Of a DNA stretch of 64,000 bases, positions 43,602 through 52,400 are shown piece after piece. The notes beneath the pieces are model-generated. The model worked only from the letters and a program-made list of their open reading frames with translations. It had not been told where the DNA came from and did no database searches. The stretch spans positions 1-64,000 of the forward strand of contig CAYQES010000008.1 of the NCBI GenBank assembly GCA_964416595.1, given 5' to 3'. Origin of the DNA: JAKFYM01 sp964416595 (GTDB taxonomy: Bacteria; Bdellovibrionota; UBA1018; CAIPTA01). The position numbers were made by a program, and so were the translations under genes. Each line of letters begins with the position of its first letter. Within the stretch, counting starts at the first letter, position 1.

Positions 43602-43765
43602 TATTGTGAGAAGATAAGGGTGCAAAGTGAAGGGTCGATTATCGATCGTTTAGTGGCCAAAAAGCGAACCCTAGGAGGAAAAAAGATAAAGATATCCAGA
43701 AAGTGGCAGCACCGATTGTGGCCAATTTTCGACCCCGGGTCTTGCACCCTTATCTCCTCACAATA
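43602..43765. mobile_element. MITE-like element with 22-bp terminal inverted repeats and TA duplication
   Basis: The element proper spans 43604-43763 (160 bp). The left end TTGTGAGAAGATAAGGGTGCAA and the inverted right end match at 21 of 22 positions, and a further GGGTCGA block is shared inside. The element is flanked by TA on both sides (43602-43603 and 43764-43765), as produced by IS630/mariner-type transposition. It has no convincing coding capacity. It sits in the divergent promoter region between the dehydrogenase gene and the O-antigen polymerase/ligase-like gene. Confidence 0.7.
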
Positions 43766-43777
43766 TAGAAGAAGAGG

Positions 43778-45124
43778 ATGACCGAAAACTCTTGGGATCC
43801 TAAGGCCTGGAAAGATGCCCTCTGCAGGCATCCCGCCACCCTTACCCTGCGAGACTTCTCTATCCTAGAGTATGTGTTTCTCATCGCCACCCTCATTCTC
43901 TCCTTTGGCTTTAGCTTCGGGGGGGTAGACTTCGCCAAATCAGGCATCCCGATACAATTAGGAGAAAGTTTCGGAGGCATCGAAAACCTCACGCCCAAGA
44001 TTTTTCCCATGGAAATGTACTTGGTTTTTATCGGCACGCTCACCTTGGCTTTTGTAAAAAAATGGCACCTACGGAGCTGGCGTCAGCCTTTACTTCTGTT
44101 TGTAACATTTTTGCTACTATTGGGACTGGTGCGCTTAAGTTTTGAAATCCGCGAAAATCCGCTACTCACCATCAGAAACTCGGCCTTCCTTTGGTATCTT
44201 TCATTGCCGCTCCTGCTACTGCTATTGCCTGTGCGGAGGGAAGCCTTAAGTTTCACCGTAAAAGCCCACTTAGTGGTTTTAGCTCTATTCCTAAATTTTA
44301 TTTCAATCTTTCCTTTTTTTATCGGAGAAAAAGGCACCAATTTTTGGTTTGTGGAAATTGGAATTTGTTACCTTGTCACCTTTCTACTGTTCACACGTCA
44401 CAAATATTTGGCCTACTTCGGCTTCTTTGTGATCGGCATCAATTTCGGCAGTGCTTATTTTGAAAAGTTCCAAAGAACCGTTTTATTAGGCTCTATTCTT
44501 ACTCCCATTCTGCTGTATGTGTTTTTACGATTAAACCTTGTTCAAAACGTTATTTATTGGAAAAGATTATTAGTTATTATCCCTGGGTTTCTTTTTGGGA
44601 TGTTGCTGTACGCCGATTTCAATTTCCTCAAAGTAAAAGAGGAAGCAACCAATGCAAGCCCATTGATCAAAGCCGAAACCACAAAAGAAGGAGTGGAAAA
44701 ATTCCGACTCCATCTGTGGCTAGAGGCTTCAGAAAAATTTCTCGCTCACCCTTTCGTTGGCATTGGCTTTCACCGGCAAGTGGTGGAAAAAATCTACGCA
44801 GGAGGCGGCAAATATATCCCCAATGATGGATCCTTTGACACTCCAGGATCGCCCTCCATCTCCGGGCCACACAACAGTTATTTAAACGCCCTAGCTCGTA
44901 TTGGAATTTTTGGCGTTCTCTTGCTATTAGCTCATCTGTACGCCGGCTACCTTTTGGTAAAAAATGGCCTGATCTATGAATTCTTTTTACTCCTCGGCCA
45001 AATGATCTACGCTTTTTTTAATGTGGGCTTAGAAGGGCCCGCAAGGAGTTTTCAATTATTGTTAGTATTGGCGATCGCCCTCAAGACAGAGCAACTTTTT
45101 TCTGGAAAACAAAATGCCAGCTAA
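43778..45124 (+). CDS. O-antigen ligase/polymerase-like membrane protein (Wzy/WaaL type)
   Basis: The 448-residue protein has about 11-12 hydrophobic segments and a large periplasmic loop (about 295-370) with RLHLWLEASEKFLAHPFVGIGF and GPHNSYLNALARIG, the typical Wzy_C/WaaL signature. It either polymerises O-units or ligates the glycan to a lipid acceptor; the sequence alone does not decide. GAAGAGG precedes the ATG. The MITE ends 13 nt before its start. It overlaps the HAD gene by 11 nt. Confidence 0.85.
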   Translation: MTENSWDPKAWKDALCRHPATLTLRDFSILEYVFLIATLILSFGFSFGGVDFAKSGIPIQLGESFGGIENLTPKIFPMEMYLVFIGTLTLAFVKKWHLRSWRQPLLLFVTFLLLLGLVRLSFEIRENPLLTIRNSAFLWYLSLPLLLLLLPVRREALSFTVKAHLVVLALFLNFISIFPFFIGEKGTNFWFVEIGICYLVTFLLFTRHKYLAYFGFFVIGINFGSAYFEKFQRTVLLGSILTPILLYVFLRLNLVQNVIYWKRLLVIIPGFLFGMLLYADFNFLKVKEEATNASPLIKAETTKEGVEKFRLHLWLEASEKFLAHPFVGIGFHRQVVEKIYAGGGKYIPNDGSFDTPGSPSISGPHNSYLNALARIGIFGVLLLLAHLYAGYLLVKNGLIYEFFLLLGQMIYAFFNVGLEGPARSFQLLLVLAIALKTEQLFSGKQNAS

Positions 45125-45758
45125 AGCCCTATGCTTAGATCTAGATGGAACCCTGGCTGATAGTCTGCACGTCATGCGAAAAGTTTATGAGCAGGTAATG
45201 GCAGGATTAAACCTGCCCAGTAGCGACCAAGAATTCCAAGAACTGAATGGCCCGCCCTTGCCAAAAATAGTGGCCATACTGAAAGCCAAGCACGGCTTAG
45301 TGATCGAAGAACAAGTGCTTTTAAAAAAATACCTTCAAACCGTGAAGGCCGCATACCAAACGGTTCAACCCTCGCCAGGAGCCAGGGAACTTTTGCAATC
45401 CGCCGTAAAAGATGGCTGGTGCTGCGTGGTGGTTACTTCAAATAGCGAAGACTTGGCCAAAGAATGGCTAGAGTCAACCAAACTAGCCGCGTATTTCTCG
45501 GCCATCGTGGGTTTAGAATCCATAAAAAAAGGTAAACCCGATCCGGAGCCTTATCTAAAAGCCTTAGAAATGGTGAAGGCCACTCCCGCAACGGCTTTTG
45601 CTGTGGAAGATTCTGCTACTGGCTGGCAATCAGCCACTGCGGCTGGGTTACGGGTCTATCTTTACTGCGATCCTAAAAATCCTTTTGGTCTCAACGCCCG
45701 TAGGATCCAGCGTTTGGAAGAAATGATTCCAATCTTAAAAGCCTGGAAAGAGCCATGA
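45114..45758 (+). CDS. HAD-superfamily phosphatase/phosphomutase (Gph-like)
   Basis: The 214-residue protein has HAD motif I LDLDGTLADS (8-17), motif II VVTSNS, motif III KKGKPDPEPY and motif IV VEDSATGWQSA. It is most like phosphoglycolate phosphatases or beta-phosphoglucomutases, and by context may dephosphorylate a sugar phosphate. It overlaps both neighbours (11 nt and ATGA). Confidence 0.88.
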   Translation: MPAKALCLDLDGTLADSLHVMRKVYEQVMAGLNLPSSDQEFQELNGPPLPKIVAILKAKHGLVIEEQVLLKKYLQTVKAAYQTVQPSPGARELLQSAVKDGWCCVVVTSNSEDLAKEWLESTKLAAYFSAIVGLESIKKGKPDPEPYLKALEMVKATPATAFAVEDSATGWQSATAAGLRVYLYCDPKNPFGLNARRIQRLEEMIPILKAWKEP

Positions 45759-46453
45759 GCTCTGTTTTGCCTTGGCAACCCATTCCAGTGGATTTTCGCG
45801 TGGAAATTGATCCTCGCCCCCTCAGCTTTTCTCCCGCCATAGAAGAGGTGGTGGAAAAAATTTGGGCAGCAGAAAAACAAAAACGCGGTGATTCGCTTAC
45901 CAATGGGGAATTATTTAGCTTTGATCGCTGGGAAAAAAATATCTGCTATGTGCGCCCCACGGACTACCGCCATTTTTTAGCACAGCTGCGAAAGCCTGAG
46001 CTGCATGCCTCCTTAAAAATCCAAACGCTTTCTGTTAATGGCCTTACCATTTACCAAGATTCACTCTTAATGGGATTGCGTGCACAGCATTTGGTGCAAA
46101 GTCCGGGCTATTGGGAACTCGTGCCCTCCGGTGGGCTTTCTTCAGCTGGCCGCAAGGGCAATGAGCTTTCTTACCAAGAGCAGCTATATGTGGAACTTTT
46201 AGAGGAAACGGGCATTGGCCCTGCTTCGGTGGAAAAAATTCTACCCTTAGGTTGGGCCCTGGATCCACAAACCCATATTCTAGAAATCGCCGCAGAGATT
46301 CAACTCAAGAACACCCAAAAAATCCAAGCACCGAGTGGCGAATATGAGCGCTTGAATGAAATCCCTCTTAGCCAAGTGGCCGGCTTCTGCGGCACCCACT
46401 CTTTATTGCCTTTTTCCCTGGAGCTTTTGCGTTTTCGCACCTTAGTGGAATAG
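45755..46453 (+). CDS. Nudix-fold-like protein with degenerate Nudix box
   Basis: The 232-residue protein has an extended N-terminal part (about 1-115) and a Nudix-like segment, WELVPSGGL followed by an insertion and VELLEETGIG (about 128-163). The Arg of the canonical REXXEE motif is Val here, so activity may be altered or lost while the metal-binding Glu residues remain. It is coupled to the HAD gene by ATGA, suggesting one small enzyme unit. Confidence 0.65.
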   Translation: MSSVLPWQPIPVDFRVEIDPRPLSFSPAIEEVVEKIWAAEKQKRGDSLTNGELFSFDRWEKNICYVRPTDYRHFLAQLRKPELHASLKIQTLSVNGLTIYQDSLLMGLRAQHLVQSPGYWELVPSGGLSSAGRKGNELSYQEQLYVELLEETGIGPASVEKILPLGWALDPQTHILEIAAEIQLKNTQKIQAPSGEYERLNEIPLSQVAGFCGTHSLLPFSLELLRFRTLVE

Positions 46454-46529
46454 CGCATCGCATTATCTTACGAAAATCAGGCTCCGCTTCCCACTTTATG
46501 CTAATTCCAAAAGCTCAAGGAGAAAACGG

Positions 46530-47582
46530 ATGCGCGATATCACCATTGGTAAATTTAGCATCGGCGCCAATCACCCGCCCTTCGTGGTGGCGGAACTTTC
46601 TGGCAACCATAATCAATCCCTAGAGAAAGCTTTAGAAATCGTTGAGGCCGCCGCAAAAACCGGAGCCCACGCTCTCAAAATCCAAACCTATACTCCTGAC
46701 ACCATGACCCTCGATGTAAAAGACGGGGATTTTTTTATCAGCGAACCCACAAGCCTGTGGAAGGGCCGCTCCCTCTATGAACTATATGGCGAAGCCCTCA
46801 CGCCCTGGGATTGGCATGGCCCCATTTTCGAGCGCTGTAAAAAACTGGGGCTTCTCGCGTTCTCCACTCCTTTCGATGAAACCGCCGTGGATTTTTTAGA
46901 AAAATTCGATCCTCCCTGCCACAAAATTGCTTCTTTCGAAAACACGGATTTACGGCTGATCCGGAAAGCTGCATCCACCGGGCGCCCGCTCATTATTTCC
47001 ACGGGTATGGCAAGCCTGGCTGATCTAGAAGAAAGTGTGACTGTGGCCCGGGAAGCGGGCTGCAAAGATTTGATCCTCTTAAAATGCACGAGTGCCTATC
47101 CTGCAAATCCGGAAGAAATTCACTTGGCCACGATTCCCCACTTAAGAGAAATGTTTGGCTGCCAAGTTGGGCTCTCGGATCACACCTTAGGGATTGGTGT
47201 TTCTGTGGCCAGCGTGGCTTTAGGCGCCACTTTCATCGAAAAACATTTCACCCTGGATCGTTCCCAGGGAGGCGTAGATTCCGCCTTTTCCATGGAACCC
47301 GCGGAAATGAAGATGCTCGTGGCAGAAAGCAAAAAAGCCTGGCAAGCGGTAGGGCAAGTGCAATACGGGCGCACGGCTTCGGAGCAAAAATCTATCCAGT
47401 TCCGCCGCTCACTTTATATTTCCAGAGATGTTCGCAAGGGCGAAAAACTCAGCTCCGAAAATGTGCGCGTGGTGCGTCCGGGCCGGGGCCTACCGCCAAA
47501 ATTTTATGATCTCGTGCTGGGCAAAACCGTGAACCGGGATTTGCGTAAAGGCACTGCTTTGAGCTGGGATCTTATTGGGTAG
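46530..47582 (+). CDS. pseI: NeuB-family nonulosonate synthase, probably PseI
   Basis: The 350-residue protein has the NeuB fold with VVAELSGNHNQSLEKAL (18-34), KIQTYTPDTMTLD, LWKGRSLYELYGEALTPWDWH (typical of pseudaminic acid synthase), and a C-terminal SAF domain (about 290-350, RRSLYISRDVRKGE). It condenses a 6-deoxy diacetamido-hexose with phosphoenolpyruvate. Other pse genes are not in the window. AAGGAG precedes the ATG. The next gene, encoding a formyltransferase-methyltransferase fusion, starts 2 nt after its stop. Confidence 0.9.
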   Translation: MRDITIGKFSIGANHPPFVVAELSGNHNQSLEKALEIVEAAAKTGAHALKIQTYTPDTMTLDVKDGDFFISEPTSLWKGRSLYELYGEALTPWDWHGPIFERCKKLGLLAFSTPFDETAVDFLEKFDPPCHKIASFENTDLRLIRKAASTGRPLIISTGMASLADLEESVTVAREAGCKDLILLKCTSAYPANPEEIHLATIPHLREMFGCQVGLSDHTLGIGVSVASVALGATFIEKHFTLDRSQGGVDSAFSMEPAEMKMLVAESKKAWQAVGQVQYGRTASEQKSIQFRRSLYISRDVRKGEKLSSENVRVVRPGRGLPPKFYDLVLGKTVNRDLRKGTALSWDLIG

Positions 47583-47584
47583 AC

Positions 47585-49000
47585 ATGAAAATTCTTTTTC
47601 TAGGATATCCCCATAGCCGCCTGATTCCTTGGTTGCGGGAGGAAGGCTACGAAGTGGTACAAACCCAAGATCCCATCTCTGGAGATGGCAAAGAACATCA
47701 GGGTTTTGATTGGGTGATTAGCTTTGGTTATCGCCATATTTTGAAAAAAAATTTCCTAGAACGCTTTCCTGACCGGGTCGTTAACTTGCACATCTCTCTT
47801 CTGCCCTGGAATCGAGGCGTGGATCCGGTTTTCTGGAGCTATATCGAAGGAACCCCGCGAGGGATTACTTTGCACTATATTTCACCAGGCGTAGATACAG
47901 GCGATATCATTGCGCAAAAGAAAATGGATTTTTCAGAAAACGCAACGCTCGGGCAAGTAAATAAAAACTTAAAATCGGCCATAGAAGATTATTTTATTGA
48001 ATACTGGCCAATGATTTTGGCAGGCACCACTCCCCGAAAGCCACAAGAGGGAATTGGCAGCTTTCACCGGCACAGGGATCGGGTTCCCCTCAATCACTTA
48101 CTCACGCAAGACATGGACACGCCCGTAAAAAATTTAGTGGCCTACGGTAAGAAGCATGGTTTACGAAAATTCAATCCTCCACCGGGAATCCGTTTCGGCG
48201 CATGGCTCCTGGGCGGTTTAGAAACTTTAGATAGACGCCTCACCCGCGTGGCCATGCACCTCATGAAGTGGCGCACGGGCGCAAACCAACCTGTGCACCC
48301 CAAAAACCTTTTACGCGTGCGCAATCCCGAGAGCCTGTGGTTCCAAAGTTTTCTCCAGGGCCGCACAGGCGGCGAAGCCTTGGATTTAGGCGCAGGTTCC
48401 GGCGCCGTTTCCATGGCGTTAGCCCGCGCGGGATTTTCCGTAACGTCTTTGGAACTGGACGAAAAAAATATCCGGCAAATCGAATCTTTCAGAATCCAAG
48501 AAAAAGCCGGTCAAAAAATCACTGTGATTCGTCATAACCTAGAAGAAGGCCCATACCCGCTAGCCTCCAACCAATACGATGTGGCCGTTTCCTGCGATGT
48601 AGTGGAGCATCTCTACGCCCGGCAACTGCATTTACGGGAAGCGGCCCGGGCATTGAAGCTTGGTGGGCTTTTGTTTGTGGCTGCCCCCAATCGTTGCACC
48701 ACATGGAAAAAAATCCGCGGATTTTTCGGCCTACCCACCACCGCCGACGACGATCACAAGATCGAATACTCTCGCGAGGAATTTTTAAAAGAAATGGCCA
48801 ATGCAGGCTTCACGAAAATTATTTTTGAATCCCCCACGGTAGTGGACGCCCCGATCAATGGCCTAATCGAATTGATGGCGCCACTATCTTTGAGCCTTTA
48901 TTCCTTTTTGCTCCACTGCAAAAAAATTGTGTTGCATTGGTTTCCAGGCGAAAGTTCAGGTTTTCGCATGGTATTTGTGAAAACAGAGGCGACAGCTTGA
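47585..49000 (+). CDS. Fusion: sugar N-formyltransferase-like domain plus SAM methyltransferase
   Basis: The 471 residues hold two domains. The first (about 1-160) resembles formyltetrahydrofolate-dependent transferases, with the catalytic triad visible as N67-x-H69 (VVNLHISLLPWNRG) and D104 (GVDTGDII). A linker of about 100 residues follows. The second (about 250-470) is a class I methyltransferase with ALDLGAGSGAV (motif I) and CDVVEHLY. Directly after pseI, it may formylate and methylate the nonulosonate or another amino sugar. I know no characterised protein with this domain pair. Confidence 0.83.
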   Translation: MKILFLGYPHSRLIPWLREEGYEVVQTQDPISGDGKEHQGFDWVISFGYRHILKKNFLERFPDRVVNLHISLLPWNRGVDPVFWSYIEGTPRGITLHYISPGVDTGDIIAQKKMDFSENATLGQVNKNLKSAIEDYFIEYWPMILAGTTPRKPQEGIGSFHRHRDRVPLNHLLTQDMDTPVKNLVAYGKKHGLRKFNPPPGIRFGAWLLGGLETLDRRLTRVAMHLMKWRTGANQPVHPKNLLRVRNPESLWFQSFLQGRTGGEALDLGAGSGAVSMALARAGFSVTSLELDEKNIRQIESFRIQEKAGQKITVIRHNLEEGPYPLASNQYDVAVSCDVVEHLYARQLHLREAARALKLGGLLFVAAPNRCTTWKKIRGFFGLPTTADDDHKIEYSREEFLKEMANAGFTKIIFESPTVVDAPINGLIELMAPLSLSLYSFLLHCKKIVLHWFPGESSGFRMVFVKTEATA

Positions 49001-50040
49001 AAATCCACATTCTCACGGATTTAAAAGAAGGCCCCATGGGGGGCGGTAATCAATTCTTAAAAGCCCTGCGGGAATATTTTCGTAAAAACGGAAATTACGC
49101 CGAATCCATCGCGGCCGCGAACATTGTGCTTTTCAATAGCTTCCCTTTTGGAGATTTTAAAAAAATCAAAGAACTGGCCGAAATTCATAGCGCAGGAAAA
49201 GTGGTAGTGCACCGAGTGGATGGACCCATTTCCGTGGTACGCGGTAAAGATAAAATCGTGGACCACCTCATTAATAAAATAAATAGCTGGTTCACCGACG
49301 CCACCATCTTCCAAACCGAGTGGAGCCGTAAGGAATGTCACGCAATGGGGATGGATCATAAAACCCATGAAACCGTGGTGATCAATGGCGCCGATCCCAG
49401 CATTTTTTTCCCCCAAACAAATCCCTCTTCAGCCCACCCCAAAATTCGCATCGTAGCAACTTCTTGGTCGGATAATTGGCGCAAAGGTTTCGATGTATAT
49501 GAATTCCTAGATAAACATTTAGATTTCGATCGCTATGAATTTACTTTTATTGGCAATAGCCGCGTGGCTTTTCAAAAAATTAAAAAAATTGCTCCACTTA
49601 ATAGCAAAGAGCTCGCCGCCAACTTGCGGCAGCAAGATATCTATCTTACCGCCAGCGTAAATGACCCTTGCTCCAATGCGCTCATAGAGGCCATTAATTG
49701 CGGTCTACCTTGCCTCGTGAGAAATAGCGGCGGTCATCCGGAAATTTTGCAGGAAGGCGGCCTTACCTTTCAAGGTTGCGAAGATGTTTTGTCGGTTTTA
49801 GAAAAGCTGAACGCGCAAGTTCGCCAAAGGAAAGAAAAGCTGCCCCACTACTCGATCCAAAAATCTGCCCAGCAATACCTGGCCTTTATGGCGAGCCTCC
49901 CCAACCCGAAGAAATCCTCACTCTCTACTCTAAAAATAGCCTACCTCTACGCCCTCACCTACCTCTGGCATACTTACGTGTATTGCACCCAAGCCTTGTC
50001 CAAGCGATATAACCATTTGAAACGCCTTCACTTATCTTGA
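48997..50040 (+). CDS. Glycosyltransferase (GT-B, family 4-like)
   Basis: From the TTG at 48997 the product is 347 residues, beginning MKIHILTDLKEGPMGGGNQFL. GAGG lies 7 nt upstream, and the TTGA overlap with the preceding stop supports this start over the open frame further upstream. C-terminal features are VATSWSDNWRKGFDV, FIGNSR and the donor-binding DPCSNALIEAINCGLPCLVRNSGGHPEI. A C-terminal basic hydrophobic tail may touch the membrane. The sugar is unknown. Confidence 0.85.
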   Translation: MKIHILTDLKEGPMGGGNQFLKALREYFRKNGNYAESIAAANIVLFNSFPFGDFKKIKELAEIHSAGKVVVHRVDGPISVVRGKDKIVDHLINKINSWFTDATIFQTEWSRKECHAMGMDHKTHETVVINGADPSIFFPQTNPSSAHPKIRIVATSWSDNWRKGFDVYEFLDKHLDFDRYEFTFIGNSRVAFQKIKKIAPLNSKELAANLRQQDIYLTASVNDPCSNALIEAINCGLPCLVRNSGGHPEILQEGGLTFQGCEDVLSVLEKLNAQVRQRKEKLPHYSIQKSAQQYLAFMASLPNPKKSSLSTLKIAYLYALTYLWHTYVYCTQALSKRYNHLKRLHLS

Positions 50041-50086
50041 GATGGGCTTGCATATGCTGAGCGCGTGCGTTACTTATTTGTGATCC

Positions 50087-51046
50087 ATGCAGTTGAAGAG
50101 ATTTATTAAAGCCTCGATCGAACTCCTGCGCATCATCCGGGCGGCTCTCTACGGTTTTTCCCTCGAGTTTCGCTACTTCTACAAAGCGAAAATTCCTTTT
50201 CATGGCCTGCCCATTAGTGAGTTGGACCAAAGCAATATCTCTGTTCGTAAACGAACCCATCATTTAGAACGTTTCCTTTGGCATCCGAAAAAATACCCTA
50301 AGGAGCAGGGGGCGCTCTTTGCCAAAGAGTTAGATGATCTTTTAGACAATAAAAAAACCACCCTTCCTCCCAAACAAGAAGGCTGGGCTAAACGAATTTC
50401 CAGGGAATACAAAAGAGGCGAAGCGGGCATGCCCACTTTTTGCCCCGTTCTTCAACATGGAGTGGAACGAACGGCAGCTGCGGTAAATACCCAGGATCTA
50501 ATGACCCTTCTCAAACAAAGAAGATCTCGCCGGGTTTTCCAAAACGTGCCACTCACGGAAGAAGAAAAGCGCCTTATTACCGAAGCGGCCCAGCACGCGC
50601 CCTCTTCCTGCAATCGCCAAACCATCGATATTGTTTTTGTGGAAGAGCCCGCACTGAAAAAATTTGTGGCCTCCACCATTCCCGGCGGTTTTCAGTTTTT
50701 CGACCAGGCACCCGCCATCGCCATCTTTTTATCGGATGCCCGTGATTACCGTTATCCAGAGGATCGCAGCGTGCCCTTTATCGACGGAGCGACGGCTGTG
50801 CAAAACGTTTACCTACTCTGCGAAACCATGGATTTAGGCTGCTGCTGGGGCTCCTACACAAGTTTCGGCAATGTGGGCCAGGAAGCGGAAGTGCGCCGGC
50901 GCTTGAATATCCCCGATTCCCACGTGATCGTGGCTTCACTGGCGATCGGCAAAAGTACCCAGTTTGTCTGTGAAATTCCCCGGGAGCCGCCAGAAAGCCG
51001 CTACGGCACCAATGGTTTCCGTCAGCATTCCAATGAAATCCAGTGA
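50087..51046 (+). CDS. Nitroreductase-family FMN oxidoreductase with N-terminal extension
   Basis: The 319-residue protein has an N-terminal extension of about 135 residues without recognised domain, then a nitroreductase fold with RRSRRVFQNVPLTEEEKRLI (about 145-164), QHAPSSCNRQTIDI and a C-terminal ASLAIGKS segment. In polysaccharide or natural-product clusters such proteins act as FMN-dependent oxidoreductases on unusual substrates. The next gene starts inside its 3' end. Confidence 0.8.
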   Translation: MQLKRFIKASIELLRIIRAALYGFSLEFRYFYKAKIPFHGLPISELDQSNISVRKRTHHLERFLWHPKKYPKEQGALFAKELDDLLDNKKTTLPPKQEGWAKRISREYKRGEAGMPTFCPVLQHGVERTAAAVNTQDLMTLLKQRRSRRVFQNVPLTEEEKRLITEAAQHAPSSCNRQTIDIVFVEEPALKKFVASTIPGGFQFFDQAPAIAIFLSDARDYRYPEDRSVPFIDGATAVQNVYLLCETMDLGCCWGSYTSFGNVGQEAEVRRRLNIPDSHVIVASLAIGKSTQFVCEIPREPPESRYGTNGFRQHSNEIQ

Positions 51047-52400
51047 TCCGCACTCGCTCCTGCGGCTGATCCAAACGAAATTCATCCTGCCTTCCGGGCT
51101 ACTCTCCCGGCATTTTCCTCCTGGGAAACGCAGTCTGTTTGATAATTTCGATGATCTCGTTCCCTTTTTTCTCTACTACAAACAAGCCGATTTTTTGTTG
51201 CAGCAAATACGTCTCATTCGTCAACAGCAAGAAAGTTTTCTTTCACTCTGCGTAGAAGATGGAGTTCTGCACTCTAGTTTAGTGGATGAGTGGTTTGGCG
51301 GGCTTTATTCCATTTGGAAAGAAACCAAGGATCCAGAAACATTTTCATTATTAAAAAATTCTGTGGAACTTGTGCAGCAGAAATTAATCCAGGCTGATTT
51401 TCTCGCGGGCGCCTATTATCCAGATTCCGATTCCTGTTCCGATTTTTATGAGTCTTGGTCTGCCGGTTTATTGGAAAGTTTTTGCGAAATGCGAGAAGAA
51501 TTTCCAGAGGCCTTTCTATCGGCGCAAAAAATACTTCGGGCCTGGTTGAAAGATGACTATTACAAAACCTACGGGCTCTTTCCCTATCGCGTACATTCCT
51601 CCAAAGGAAAACAATGGTGGCAGAAAAATGTGCTAGGAAAATTTCCGCCCACGCACCGGCACACGAAAGCTTTGGGCACCAATAAGGATCATAAAAGAAA
51701 TTTGCTTTCCTATACCGCCCAGAAAGTCCGTTTTGCTTTCACTTCTGGCTACTACAGCCAACTCATGAAATCTAATTCTACGCCGGCCTTCGCTTTGCTG
51801 GAATTCTACCGGGCCACGGGCGAAAAATTTTGGCTAGAGCATTTAGAGGCTTGGATAGAAAAAGCCTTACTGCATTTCTGCGAGAAAGATTCATTGGGGA
51901 AAAATACAGGCCGCGTTTGGGGCGAATTTCATCCGCTGGCCTCTATTTCGCAGAGAGATTCCGGTATCGTGCCCGCCTTTATTCTTTGTGATGTGCTCTG
52001 CGATTCAGCGGCCTTCGTGCCTGATTTACGTAAACACCTACCGAATGTGAAAACCATTTTGGATTTTTATTGGAGTAAAAGATTAAAAAATGGCCTAATC
52101 CCACAAACCGAAATCGCTCAGTTTTCCCACCTAGATCCTCAAATCGATTTTTCCATTTCTTTACGGCGCTTCGCCGAGCTCACACAGGATTCCGCTTATT
52201 TGGAAAAGTCTATACAGTTATTAGAAGCTGCGCTGCGAGAGCATTATAGCGAAAACGGTTACCTTACGTACTCTGGGAAAGTGGACACAAACACCATCGA
52301 TCCTAAATACAACGCCCTAGTGTTAAAGGGTCTGATCCACCTAGAAACAAAAAATCAATCACTCTATGAGAATATGCACAGTCTCTTTAAAGATCGTTAG
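51033..52400 (+). CDS. Predicted alpha/alpha-toroid protein of unknown function
   Basis: The 455-residue protein (start 51033; in-frame alternatives at 50964 and 51012) is rich in helices with aromatic and acidic residues (FYESWSAGLLESF, TSGYYSQLMKSNSTPAFALLEFYRATG). The spacing suggests a six-hairpin or AGE-like toroid, as in some glycosidases, lyases and epimerases acting on glycans. No family is recognised. Its 3' end overlaps the convergent glycosyltransferase gene by 14 nt. Confidence 0.7.
   Translation: MKSSDPHSLLRLIQTKFILPSGLLSRHFPPGKRSLFDNFDDLVPFFLYYKQADFLLQQIRLIRQQQESFLSLCVEDGVLHSSLVDEWFGGLYSIWKETKDPETFSLLKNSVELVQQKLIQADFLAGAYYPDSDSCSDFYESWSAGLLESFCEMREEFPEAFLSAQKILRAWLKDDYYKTYGLFPYRVHSSKGKQWWQKNVLGKFPPTHRHTKALGTNKDHKRNLLSYTAQKVRFAFTSGYYSQLMKSNSTPAFALLEFYRATGEKFWLEHLEAWIEKALLHFCEKDSLGKNTGRVWGEFHPLASISQRDSGIVPAFILCDVLCDSAAFVPDLRKHLPNVKTILDFYWSKRLKNGLIPQTEIAQFSHLDPQIDFSISLRRFAELTQDSAYLEKSIQLLEAALREHYSENGYLTYSGKVDTNTIDPKYNALVLKGLIHLETKNQSLYENMHSLFKDR

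Noticed and set aside
43563..43831. 72- and 76-codon frames on both strands around 43.6-43.8 kb
   Set aside because: They fall in the MITE-like inverted-repeat element, resemble each other because the ends are inverted copies, and lack ribosome sites.
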